Shown here: piece after piece, positions 11,701 to 21,599 of the stretch
Numbering within the stretch: position 1 is the stretch's first letter
Layout: each line of letters opens with the position of its first letter
Assembly: GCA_036873135.1 (NCBI GenBank)
Contig: JAPTYO010000015.1
Location: 10,581,683 to 10,645,682 of the forward strand
Direction of reading: 5' to 3'
DNA from: Clarkia xantiana subsp. parviflora
Lineage: Eukaryota; Streptophyta; Magnoliopsida; Myrtales; Onagraceae
Length of the DNA: 64,000 nt
The notes under the pieces: generated by a model
Databases searched by the model: none
Told to the model about the DNA's origin: nothing
The model's input: the letters and a program-made list of their open reading frames with translations, nothing else
Position numbers and translations under genes: made by a program

Positions 11701-12950
11701 TATACGCTGCGCAGGCAAGCACACTCCCCAAGTATGGAAAAAGAAAGAAACCAGAAGAGGAGGACCCCGTGATAGGATTCTCGAGAAAAGACATGGCACA
11801 CATCGTCTACCCGCATGATGACGCGTTAGTAATAACGATGGAAATCAACGGGTTCGACGTCAAAAGAATTCTAGTCGACGGAGGAAGCTCGTCAGACATC
11901 CTCCATATCAATGTCCTCGAACAGCTGGGAATGAAGAGAGAGGACCTGAAGCCGGGAAATTTCCCGTTAGTAAGCTTTGCTGGAGCTGCTACATACCCAC
12001 TGGGGATGATCACCCTTCCCACTGTGATAGGAGAAGGATGGAACGCAATGAAAGTCGACATCACTTTCGTGATCGTCGAGAGCCTTGGCGCTTACAACGG
12101 AATTCTCGGAAGAACAACGATAAACCCCTACGAGATGGTGCCTTCAACGGCACATCAAAAGCTGAAATACCGCCTAAGGGGAGGAATTGGTGAAGTCTTG
12201 GGCGATCAGACGACAGCACGAAAATGCTATGTCAACGCCCTAAGATGCAAGAATCGCCTGGACATAGCAGTCATTGAAAGGGGACAGTGTTCCAAGTCTG
12301 AAGTTGAAATGCGATTTGACGAAATGATGAGCAAAGGAGAAAGACTCCCAGCATTTCAAACCCCAATGCTCCCAAGCATATGGGACATCAAACAAGGGGA
12401 GTCGGAATCCATCCAGAGTTACTTCAAGCGATTCGCCATAAATGCAACTTCAAGTTTGGCAGAAAAGTCAGCCGTAATCAATGCCTTTTTCCTGAACATG
12501 AACTCACCTACATTCCTCCTATTTGGACGAACACAAGGGTGGAGAACAACCAAATCTATGGCTGACTTGAAAGAGAAGATGGAAACAGCAATCGAGGTCG
12601 CAAACGAGCTGGGGTGGTTTATCCCACCCGCAGAACAAGAGGAGGCGCGCGAACACAAGCGTGCAAGACAAGACTTGAACAACAACCAAGATGGCGAATA
12701 TACACCTCTGAATATAAAGGTGGAAGAGTTGTTCAAGACCATCCTGAAGGATGTTTTACCTCCTCCAAGCGAGATCCGGATTGCCTTCCTCGGGAAGAAT
12801 CCAGAAATGTGGTGCCACTACCACAACAGATGGGGTCACAGCACGAATGGGTGCCCCTCTCTACGCAACAGAATCGAGGAACTGATCAAACAAGGAGCTC
12901 TGCGCTCCTACATTGCATGCGAGAAGCCAGCTTTATCAAACCGTCACTAA
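8712..12950 (+). CDS. Element B gag-protease polyprotein with duplicated central block and second gag-like end
   Basis: A single 1412-codon frame. Residues 1-30 hold an AT-hook-like RRGPGRPRK, followed by a Pro/Gln-rich region to about 240. A Retrotrans_gag domain lies at roughly 315-460 (WLFSLPKKSIDSW, then FIQRYMGERSI). A zinc knuckle of C-x2-H-x4-H-x4-C form (CESHEVNGHETDDC) is near 555. An aspartic protease with LVDGGSSSDILH is near 700. A gag-like segment follows (WDIKQGESESIKSYFKRF). The block from knuckle to gag-like segment is then repeated in frame. The C-terminus is a new gag tail with its own knuckle (CHYHNRWGHSTNGC near 1368). RT, RNase H and integrase are absent. It would package element RNA and cut itself; it cannot copy DNA. 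Start: first ATG after the primer site. Confidence 0.88.
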   Translation: MASNEQPPPTKTKRRGPGRPRKTPAPESSMRSPPQRNPPQSQGEASVASSMPTRSAHSRSNAQGGTQQTNAPPGFAHQTFNTQEQPYGMPNAGVYNQAPGAQTAPTVTPEMMAALEQLLHLREALRNQGYGAPPPPPAQQANMPPPPRQAPPMNAPQQRGPTISKTPTFHGNAQQSRQFPQQGTRQELSHSQTPYQAGPFNEGAWRQPSQTFQGYQGGYSQYNPMQAQFPQQGASMGQEAYPQNQGNPVTGLTEEMLEQLIEKKIKQRKMRGMNTLVDTTSHPFTDELVYSRVPDALYNLRPEKYRGKGDPIEHVQQHELMLLGRTDNPHHIAMTFPQTLGGPAAHWLFSLPKKSIDSWQSLKEKFIQRYMGERSIIKGSNALDDVKQEWNESLASYYIRFNQNISEIQTNIAEIEIIHAFVRNLGRHGYDLGQKLSTRPAETMEELVARVKEYIDAEHYKMTARDKWVKPGNKKDESKPGPPKQNQTPQQKQWTPPQKRTFNIEEDKNPDVNTIELIPLNAPLSVILKEMKEQNLWKEPFGFRKGQLGKQQDKWCESHEVNGHETDDCRSLKFQINRIIQEGGLKHYVDQGGKIEKVKRKFTPKEKGKEKTNDNPPPKKRGVINVIHGGLAAGGQVSNTRDVYAAQASTLPKYGKRKKPEEEDPVIGFSRKDMAHIVYPHDDALVITMEINGFDVKRILVDGGSSSDILHINVLEQLGMKREDLKPGNFPLVSFAGAATYPLGMITLPTVIGEGWNAMKVDITFVIVESLGAYNGILGRTTINPYEMVPSTAHQKLKYRLRGGIGEVLGDQTTARKCYVNALRCKNRLDIAVIERGQCSKSEVEMRFDEMMSKGERLPAFQTPMLPSIWDIKQGESESIKSYFKRFAINATSSLAEKSAVINAFFLKWCESHEVNGHETDDCRSLKFQINRIIQEGGLKHYVDQGGKIEKVKRKFTPKEKGKEKTNDNPPPKKRGVINVIHGGPAAGGQVSNTRDVYAAQASTLPKYGKRKKPEEEDPVIGFSRKDMAHIVYPHDDALVITMEINGFDVKRILVDGGSSSDILHINVLEQLGMKREDLKPGNFPLVSFAGAATYPLGMITLPTVIGEGWNAMKVDITFVIVESLGAYNGILGRTTINPYEMVPSTAHQKLKYRLRGGIGEVLGDQTTARKCYVNALRCKNRLDIAVIERGQCSKSEVEMRFDEMMSKGERLPAFQTPMLPSIWDIKQGESESIQSYFKRFAINATSSLAEKSAVINAFFLNMNSPTFLLFGRTQGWRTTKSMADLKEKMETAIEVANELGWFIPPAEQEEAREHKRARQDLNNNQDGEYTPLNIKVEELFKTILKDVLPPPSEIRIAFLGKNPEMWCHYHNRWGHSTNGCPSLRNRIEELIKQGALRSYIACEKPALSNRH
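10371..12494 (+). repeat. Recent 1062-bp tandem in-frame duplication
   Basis: 10371-11432 and 11433-12494 are nearly identical. I see only three base differences (GGTCTAGCT/GGTCCAGCT, AACCGCCTG/AATCGCCTG, ATCAAGAG/ATCCAGAG). The unit is 354 codons, so the frame is kept. It duplicates the zinc knuckle, the whole protease and a gag-like segment. Confidence 0.95.
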
Positions 12951-13309
12951 GGGAATAATCCTTCCCCTATGACATGCACATACTCTATCTTTACTTTCCA
13001 AGTACTGAGTAGAACGTTTAGGATGGAAGATCAGTTGACTCCATCCATGCACATCCCTTGTAAATAAACAAGAAGACTAATGAAGTTCACTCCTTGCGTA
13101 GGAAAAATCACTATATAATGGCAAGCTACCCCGGTCCAAAACCAGGAACAAGCCACATGCATCATCAACAAAGGCCCTAACTCTATACGCAGAAAGGGCA
13201 ACCAACAAGAAAAGCCATCAAAAAGATATCAAAGCAAGACTAAGCGAAGCTCATGCCTGTATTCAAAACAGAGGAAGCGCGACGCACGCAAGGAGACAGA
13301 ATAATGTCA

Positions 13310-14250
13310 ACAAGGATGTGAACGTACTAATCTATTCACATCCTTGCAAAAAGTCGGGGGACAAGCGGATCATTGAGAATCCTCCCTCGCAAACAAATGC
13401 AAGTGTCGGACGTACTAATCTATCCACACTTCGCCGCAATACAAGGATGTGAACGTACTAATCTATTCACATCCTTGCAAAAGTCGGGGGACATACGGAT
13501 CATTAGGAATCCTCCCTCGCAAACAAATGCAAGTTTCGGATGTACTAATCTATCCACACTTCGCCGCAATACAAGGATGTGAACGTACTAATCTATTCAC
13601 ATCCTTGCAAAAAGTCGGGGGACAAGCGGATCATCGAGAATCCTCCCTCGCAAACAAATGCAAGTGTCGGACGTACTAATCTATCCACACTTCGCCGCAA
13701 TACAAGGATGTGAACGTACTAATCTATTCACATCCTTGCAAAAAGTCGGGGGACATACGGATCATTAGGAATCCTCCCTCGCAAACAAATGCAAGTGTCG
13801 GATGTACTAATCTATCCACACTTCGCCGCAATACAAGGATGTGAACGTACTAATCTATTCACATCCTTGCAAAAAGTCGGGGGACAAGCGGATCATTGAG
13901 AATCCTCCCTCGCAAACAAATGCAAGTGTCGGACGTACTAATCTATCCACACTTCGCCGCAATACAAGGATGTGAACGTACCAATCTATTCACATCCTTG
14001 CAAAAGGTCGGGGGACATACGGATCATTAGGAATCCTCCCTCGCAAACAAATGCAAGTGTCGGACGTACTAATCTATCCACACTTCGCCGCAATACAAGG
14101 ATGTGAACGTACTAATCTATTCACATCCTTGCAAAAAGTCGGGGGACATACGGATCATTAGGAATCCTCCCTCGCAAACAAATGCAAGGGTCGGACGTAC
14201 TAATCTATCCACACTTCGCCGCAGCATCAAGTATGTGAACATACTAATCT
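13310..14250. repeat. 131-bp tandem array of element B with a hairpin in each unit
   Basis: Seven full units, with period 130-131 bp (for example starts at 13441, 13571 and 13702). Each contains AAGGATGTGAA, a 12-base loop, and TTCACATCCTT, which is a perfect 11-bp stem. A related half-unit has CTATCCACACTTCGCC. The array sits between the sense gag ORF and the 3' end of the antisense gene. Short open frames inside it are repeat artefacts. Confidence 0.92.
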
Positions 14251-14648
14251 ATTTACATCCTTGTAAAGGAAGACAAGCAGTTCAACATGGATCATCCTCC
14301 TTACAAAGCCACGGGTGCCGGTAATACTAATTCATCCGCACCCCACCACCAACAGAGATGCAATTTCCTAAGAAAAACCATCGGATTAAGGAAATCGACC
14401 TGTCAACAGAGCTACACTCTTCCAAAAGAGAACAAGTTATAGAGACAGCAATAAAGGAAGATGCAAAATAATACTAAGTATTATATCTTTCTAACATCTC
14501 ATGTTAGGCATATATATATATAATATGGCAGGTCTGAAAAGTAAAGACATCCAGCCAGCATAAAAAGTCAAGCCCAAGACGCACCCCGTCAAAATCTCAC
14601 CCATGCAAGGGGAGCAACCGTATATACACAAGAAAAAACAAAGAAAGA

Positions 14649-16921
14649 TCAACCTGACCCAACGTCAGGAGCACCAGAACCAAAGGCGTCAGTCATAAAA
14701 ACATCTTGCGCAGGGCCTTTGAAAGCACCACGGCGATCATCACCAACAGGGACGGACACCTGTCCCGTCAAACCACTCGTTCCACCACCCGCTCGGATCC
14801 CCGCAATAGCCCCAAGGGCATAGCCAGTATATGGACCAGCACTCTGGAAAGGAAAATCAGGGGCAAGAGAGTATACCCTCCTGAAGTAATCCACAGAGAA
14901 GGACTCCATGCGATCATCACGTACCTTCTCGAGAAGCTTTGGGTAATCAGCTGTAGTAGGAAACTCAATCATCCCAAGCTGATCACCCAGGGCAACGTGA
15001 GACTCCTTGGTGTCCCTCAGCGCCACAGCATGCGCCTCCTCATCAACCTTCTCCTGGCGCAGTAGGGCAAATAGCTCCGCCTCCAGCTGAGACGCACAAT
15101 CCTGACTTCCCTTGAGATCAGCGGAAGCCTTGGAAGAAGCATCTGAATGTGCGCGCGCCTTCTCCCTCAACACAACAACATCCTGAGACAAGTGCTCATG
15201 ACGATCCTGCAGACCCCTCGTCTCCTCAACAAGCTCGACAACAAAGGAGGAAAGGTTGGTCATCACGGCATTCACCTGCAACAACAACACAAGCACATCA
15301 CACACAAAGAAGCCAGACAAACGTGATAGATCCAACATAAAAGGAAAACAACGTACAGGAGCAAAGCGCGCGAGCGAGTCCTCGACACATTTCAGCGCAG
15401 CCTCAGGGTCCCGGGGACACGTCTTGCGGTCAGCCGGCGGAACAGACCGCTGAACCACACGCACACCAACAGCAGGTGTGCTCAGGGAAACATCATTGGG
15501 AAAACGGACAGTAGACTGAGAATACGGAGCCCACTCATTCCCAGACACATCCCGATCAAGCCGGCAAATCAAATCAGACTTGCGGAGAGCCGGAGGAGTA
15601 GGAACAACTACACATCAAAAGCAAACACATTAGGAGAAGGCAAACCATACCAATACAACAAGAAATCAACCACAGTCACCTGCCAAGGGAGACAACTCCA
15701 CTGAACGCCCGCTCCCCGACCGGGGGACAGGCATGGTCGAATCTGCATACATAGGCCCTTTCCCTTTGTCACAGGAAGGAGCAAGAGGCATGCCGGCAGA
15801 TGTCAACCTCCTAGGATCGCTCGGGAAACGAACGTCAGCATCATGCTCCCCGACAGGTACAACTCCCCCCGCCGTCGGGAATTCCAAGCCTACAAAGACA
15901 ACCACAAAAAGACCATTAACATGTTAGCATGGGAAAAATCTCAACAAAACCTTTAAAAGGCACAAGTCCCATACCCGGGCCAACAGGAAGAGTATCGTCT
16001 AGGCCGGGAACAATCTGAGAAGACCCGCCTGCAACTCCACCCTGTAAACAGGGGCGTCTGTTAAGAAACCAACCTACAAGGAAACAAGAGCAGATGTTAC
16101 AAAACTTCAAAACATACCAACTCCTCCCCCGAAGGACGTACGTGAATGCCCGCCGCGAGCAGCTCGGCGTCAGAAGCACGATAAAGGGGGCTGTACTCCC
16201 CCACCCTATTCGCCGCGTGGATCTTCTTCAAAGCGACCTTATCTCTATTGGAGAACTCCTGAAAGCGTGGAACGGGATCGGCATCCAATATGTGAGAAGT
16301 CGTCCAAGTCGTGCCCGCATCCTTTATAAAGAAGTACTGACACTTCCATTTATTCTGGGAAGTGTCCGACCGTTCACAAAATCGCGCTTCAGTATTCCAC
16401 CCCGCCCTGCGCAAGCCAAGGGAAGAAAATCCCTTTTCGGTCATATGAGGCCAACGCAAGCTGAAGGTGCACATCCCAGACTCGTCCGCCTTACCCAGGC
16501 GGTAGAAGGCTCGAAACAACACTATCGAATAGTCCCAGGAGTTTAGATGACATTGCACCCGAAAACACGTCCAAGCTCTAAACCCTGGTGGGGTAATAGA
16601 GATGGGAGAAATCCTATAATATCGACAAAGGCGGACCAGATCCTGACAGTAGGGGAACCGCAGCCCTTCTCGAAACTGTGAAAGGTAGACTGCCTCGTAC
16701 TCAGCTGGAGGAACGGTGGGCCGACCAAACTCAACCCCCTTTACAACATCCCAAGGATACAAAACCTCTAGGCCGGGACACCAGCCCCGGGTCGAGACAT
16801 AGAGGTCAAACTTGGAACGTGGAAGCTTGTTGGGAAAAAACACCTGAGTCTTCTCTAGTATCACGCGGTCACCCGACGGTCCCAAAAGTACACCACTTCG
16901 AGACCCAGAATCGGAATCCAT
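14649..16921 (-). CDS. Element B antisense gene (five exons), gypsy-type transposon domain plus coiled coil
   Basis: Exons I infer on the - strand: 16921-16118, 16041-15975, 15889-15680, 15607-15357 and 15275-14649. All four introns are GT-AG, 72-85 nt long, and the phases match, giving one 652-aa frame without stops. Exon 1 holds the domain described in plants as putative gypsy-type transposon protein (PF04195-like): GLRFPYCQDLVRLCRYY, then LFRAFYRLG and YFFI. Exon 5 is rich in heptad-like Leu/Glu/Ala (coiled coil). An in-frame ATG at 16981 would add 20 residues. Grande and Retand are known to carry antisense ORFs at this position; their function is unknown. The intact frame in a young copy suggests recent constraint. 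Confidence 0.8.
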
Positions 16922-16981
16922 GGTGCCCTCATCAACCTCTCCCTCAAAGTTATCCGAAACAAAGGGATGAGACTTACTCAT

Positions 16982-18853
16982 TGTGCGAAGAAGCGGAAAC
17001 CGTTTCTTATCAGGAACACCCTAAATATCAAAGTCGTGCGCCTGCAAGCCCATCAACCAAGCCCTGCAAAAACCATACACAACTCAATCAAAAACCAAGG
17101 CAACACATCAACCACATTTATCAAAGTCCTTTGCAAGGATATCCAACCCAACGGACCAACTGTCCGCGAGCAAACAGCTAGGGACCCTCCCGCTCGGGAG
17201 TCGAAAATCCTTACGCTCATCAAAGGCCTAGGTCACCTACTAATCAAATTTTCATACATTTGTGCAATTTGACACAGGTATTCAAGCGCTCTACAAAGCG
17301 ACAAGTTCAAGAGCTAAAGAAATCAAAGACATGCAAAGTTGGTTATAATTACCAAAATGCCATCCGACCACATTTCGATCAAATTTTATCCCCAAAACGG
17401 CTCAAGGCTCCGGGGGCACATACAAGCAGGTCAAATGCACTTAAGAAAGCCTATTACATGTCACGGGGAGACTTACTCTTCCCCGAGCAATCCGAGGAAC
17501 ACTCGGGTCAACTAAGCCACTAATGAACGCGAACTACCAAGCAATCATCTAAACTCCGGGGGCATGGTTATCCACTCACAAACAATCAGGGGGGCATTAT
17601 CACCATAGGGGACATCATATCAAGCCACCCGTATCAAGATACAAAGGGTCGAACTTTTTCGCTCGAATAAGTCCAACTTTGAACCTCCACGATTCCCCCC
17701 CGGGTGGTCGGAACCTAGGGACCTCTTCACAAAGGGAGTTCACTATCCTTAACTCTATCTATCTACATTTAGAGCTTAGCCAAAAACAAGTTTTGAAAAT
17801 CAAGCCAAAATTTCACTTAGGCATTTCATCGAACACCTACCATGCACCTTATTGAAATTCAAAATGTGCAGCCCTAAAGGTCTAATTAGCATCAAGAAAA
17901 GGGAGGGGAGGACGTCACCAATCGATACTCGACAAGAAGGACTCGAAAACGGGTCAAATCGGGCTCGAAATCGACCCGCGAAGGATGCAGCCGCCGTCCG
18001 CTACCGCCGCTGTCGCCGCCGCCTCGCCGCCTCTGGGCCGCCCTGACCTCGCCGGTGGTACTCCTGGTGGTGGCCGGCCGAAATGGGGTCTCACTAGCAC
18101 CCTAAAGTGAATTCCTAAAATCACTACCTTAGCCCCTCCAAAACTCTCACCACAACCAATTCAAATGTTGATAGTTTTATAAACTATCATGAAGGAGGTG
18201 GACTACACAACATAGTAAGTACCATACATCCAAGAGGTATACTCTCATCCGCCCTTCATTTTTTAAAATTGTTGATAGCTTGGGTTTTCACCATCAAATG
18301 ACTTAGCTAAATTTAACTAAGTCATTTCAAATGGTTTCAACTTTTTGAAAACGCTATGTTTATGATTTTTCGTATTACGCCCGGCTCATGTGATTTTCCA
18401 AACCCGGCATTGCATCATTCACTAAAACCGTCGCCTCGCCGTCAAGACGGCCGTTTCAGACGACGGGCTCCCGGAAACCATCATACTGCATGAAAAACGT
18501 TTTGCCAAAATTTTCATGATTTATTATCATTTTGGTACAATTAGTCGTAACAAGAGCATTCCATGTTTATTTGTTCACCTTGCAAACCCGAAAGATTTCA
18601 TGTGCGCTCGCGCCTTAATTCTCCAAACAATCACATTTTCCATATTACTTGTAGTTCGTTGTGCTACTAACCCTTCGTGCAGTTGTCAAGCATGACCACC
18701 TCAAAAAACTAAGACACGAAATTCGCCTGAGCCGCGCGTATCCACCCTTGGTAGGTCAAAACTCAAGGTGAGCAGACGACCCGAATCACGCGTATACCCT
18801 ATCTTAGAATAGAGTTAAACAAAGGTCAAGCCGTTATTTAACTCGGGGGCAAG
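16982..18853. other. Element B non-coding region upstream of the antisense gene
   Basis: No convincing coding sequence. It must contain the promoter of the antisense gene, though I see no clear - strand TATA box. Polypurine-like motifs CTCCGGGGGCA recur at about 17408 and 17555, and a G6 tract occurs at 17589. A GC-rich Pro/Arg-coding-like patch lies at 17985-18085. Confidence 0.6.
18841..18853 (+). other. Element B polypurine tract
   Basis: ACTCGGGGGCAAG directly precedes the 3' LTR start TGATGG. T1 has the comparable CTTGGGGGCAAA. Confidence 0.8.
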
Positions 18854-19639
18854 TGATGGATATACGCATGATTCGGGCTCGGTCTTAATTATTCGGACCT
18901 CATACACGCGCAAGACCCTTCACGATTCCCTAATTTCGAGCTAACCGGGGGAAACCGGGCAAGTCGCGAACTTGCCCGACATCCCCGGGGGGCTTACCCG
19001 GAAAATTCCGGGTAAGCCTAGGCTTACCCGGAATTCCGGGTAAGCTCAACACCCGGGGGGTGTCGCGTACACCCCCCATTTTGTCCCGAACGTATAGGAG
19101 ACTCGATTTTTAACTAACTCCTATGTGTCCGAGACCTATGTTTCAAAGGCGCGCGCGTCCCGCTCGTGACAGCCGCCTGAGACGCGCGTCAGAGTCCTTT
19201 TCCCAAAGCTCTCCCCTGCATCCCGGTTCACATTTCCACATCGAACCGGGTCAAAACCGGTTTACGGTCCAAGGTTGCCTATAAATAGCCACCTTGGGGG
19301 TAAACATTTTCAAGTCATTTTTAAGTCACTTTGGGGGAGAATGGGAAAAGCTCTGACCTCTCTCTAGAAAACCCTCTCTTTCTCTCTCTAGAAGCCGACT
19401 AATGTTGATCGTCGGAGCGAGCGCACCAAGCACCCCCCCCTCTCCATGGGGACTGCTTGGTAATGCTCCTTTCGCAGGTGCAGACAGACGATCTTCCAGA
19501 GAGCCCAAAGGACTTACCGCCGTTCAGAAGACGAAGCTAAGGCCCGCACGCGACTTTAGAGAACGGACTTAGCTCGCACCCAACCCAAAGACTTCGACGA
19601 GTTATTCAGCGGACAACCCGCAATAACCTGGTCGAAACA
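18854..19639 (+). repeat. Element B 3' LTR
   Basis: 786 bp. It pairs with 7856-8673 and has lost one palindromic unit (41 bp). It is followed by the TSD CATTT and then the interrupted element A array. Confidence 0.93.
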
Positions 19640-19975
19640 CATTTTAAGGGTGGCTGTGGCCGTTTTTATTCTCCCGCCCTCACAGGTTTCGCGGGGTCAC
19701 TCTTTTATTTGTAGCCGTTTGGAGGGTGGCTGTGGCCCTTTCACCTATTTCCCGCCTTTGACGTTGCAGGAGCGCTCTTTATCTGTAGCCATTTGAAGGG
19801 TGGTTGTAGCCCTTTCTTTGTAGTCGTTTTAGGGACGACTGTGACCCTTTTTATCTGTAGGGACAACTGTGATCCTTTTATTTCTTCACTGCTATCACAA
19901 AATATGCATGAGCACTCTCTTTATTTTTATCGGTAGCCGATTAAAGGGCGGCTGTGACCCTAAAGAAAATGATTT
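19640..19975. repeat. Degenerate ~75-80-bp tandem array of element A, right part
   Basis: Continues the GTAGCCATTTGAAGGGTGG array interrupted by element B. Confidence 0.8.
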
Positions 19976-21599
19976 TTTTGCTTTGCCCTTTTTTTTTTTT
20001 TTTTTTGCAAAAAGAAAATTTAACGAAAATAATCAACAACAATTATGTACATGCCCCTAATGGCAAATTTGAAAATTTTAATTCAAAACATCTTCTTGAC
20101 TCAGCTGATTGATTCGAAATATGTTGGTCGCGTCGACGACCTGGATTGACCCTATGACCAATGGATGATATATGCAATGATTTCTTATCTCGGATTCTCA
20201 AGTGCCCCGGTTATTGCTCAATCTCGTCTGGGGATGCCCCACGGTTAGCAATGATCGGGCCGCATGACAAATGTATGACTTGGTTTAGGATCACACAAGG
20301 ATGACATGGAGTAGTCCGTATTGGGGCACAGTAGTCCGCAAATGGTAAATGCATAGATATCGCCCGAGGTATCTGGGATAAATTTGACAGCTTGCGGCGA
20401 ACAAAGGGCCGCGCACGAGATGTGCTCTTCAGGGACTTTGATTAGGATGACTATCCAAACTGCACAATGATTAAGGAAAAACTCAAATTCCGGGGATAAA
20501 AATGATCACAACTTTTCTTACTTGGGTGCCTGACATCTTTAATGGAAATTTGCTCCATATGTGAATGGATCTGTTGCATGTCCTGATTTTCCTGCTCCCT
20601 CTAGAAATCACAACTTGTATATGAACACCTGCCGGAAAGTAAATGCCCATGGACCTCTGATGGAAGGCACCAACAAAATTGTTCATTGATCAGCACATTG
20701 AATCTTCACGAGACTCTTGATGATCTCTTGATATTTTCTCATCTCCGGACATGACCGATCTCAATAGGAGATGCCCCTTGGTTACCATCGACCGGTTTAG
20801 ACCTCACCGTAAATCAGATGTACAGCTTGGTTCGGGGACGCATATGAATTCCACATATGGTAGGTGGAATTTTGACATGTCTTTGGAGCAGTCACATTTC
20901 ACGTGGTTGCGACCTCGGCCGAAATGGTCGTCGTATCTGCAAAAAGAGTAAGGACACTCAAATCTCAAGGAAAAATCAAGTACAATTCATCGTACCTGAG
21001 CGTTGGATATCCCGAGTGCGCAATTTTTCTTCGTGCAACTGGATGGCTGCACGTTCTTTTTTGTTGCCCCATTTGTCCGGCAGAACTTATATATACAGGA
21101 TATCTAACCTAGGGTACCTGAAAAGACCAACACGAAAGTTAGTATAAAGAATCGAATGAGTCATGCATGATTTTTCGAAAAACTTCTAATTTCATTGATT
21201 TCATCATTTTGATTACATTTCAGAAAGAATCAAAATTTATGATCTAAGGTGTTTTGCACTAGCTTGGAGTTTACTGAATTCGCTGAGTGCACTATCTGGC
21301 TCGAACGCAGGACGGATGCTCAAAACAAAGTTTTTTTTTTTAAAAAAAAAAGGTTTTCTCGTCCTTTGTTTAAACTCGAATAGTCGCACTCAACTGCACA
21401 GTTAAACTATTTTCTCAAAAAAATAGAATCAAATCTCTTTTTTAAAACGCTAGCTTATGCGAAGGTTGAAATGACGATCTTGCCGAAAAGTGCAATACAC
21501 CTTGGATAAGAAAAAATGAATGACACTTTGAATCTTTTTTTTTTAAAAAATGCTCATTCATGCTCAAAAGTTAAAATTTTACTGTTAAAATATTTTACA
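19976..21599. other. Element A interior, no coding content recognised
   Basis: Unique-looking sequence without long frames. Two loosely similar passages (around 20150-20350 and 20750-20900: GGGATGCCCC/GGAGATGCCCC, then TTGGTT) suggest an old duplication. It may be the eroded coding region of an Ogre-like ancestor, but I see no RT or integrase motif on either strand. Confidence 0.5.

Larger units (their letters stand above)
7856..19639 (+). mobile_element. Element B: young non-autonomous Tat-like Ty3/gypsy element with duplicated gag-PR and an antisense gene
   Basis: An 818-bp 5' LTR and a 786-bp 3' LTR lie in direct orientation. They are flanked by a perfect 5-bp TSD (CATTT at 7851-7855 and 19640-19644). 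A TTGGCGCCGTCTGCGG primer site follows the first LTR and a G-rich polypurine tract precedes the second. The LTRs differ by about five substitutions plus one 41-bp and one C-run length change. Contents in order are a gag-protease-gag ORF (+), a 131-bp tandem array, an antisense five-exon gene, and a 1.9-kb non-coding stretch. There is no RT, RNase H or integrase, so movement would need a related autonomous Tat element. Confidence 0.93.

Noticed and set aside
9276..12742. Several 70-136-codon frames on the - strand under the element B gag ORF
   Set aside because: Shadows of a well-supported + strand coding region; they duplicate exactly with the tandem duplication and match no domain.
13340..14240. 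TACTAAT motifs as intron branch points in the 131-bp array
   Set aside because: The motif is part of every unit and no donor or acceptor pair with coding flanks accompanies it.
13310..14330. Repetitive frames and a possible CRISPR-like array
   Set aside because: The unit is 131 bp with no separate spacers and lies inside a plant retrotransposon; it is an ordinary tandem array.
17960..18090. Captured host exon (GCCGCCGTCCGC-rich patch)
   Set aside because: Only a short GC-rich, Pro/Arg-like stretch with no start, domain or splice support; compositional bias explains it.
20751..21147. Overlapping frames of 66-96 codons inside element A
   Set aside because: Three overlapping frames on one strand, no homology and no codon pattern; probably chance.
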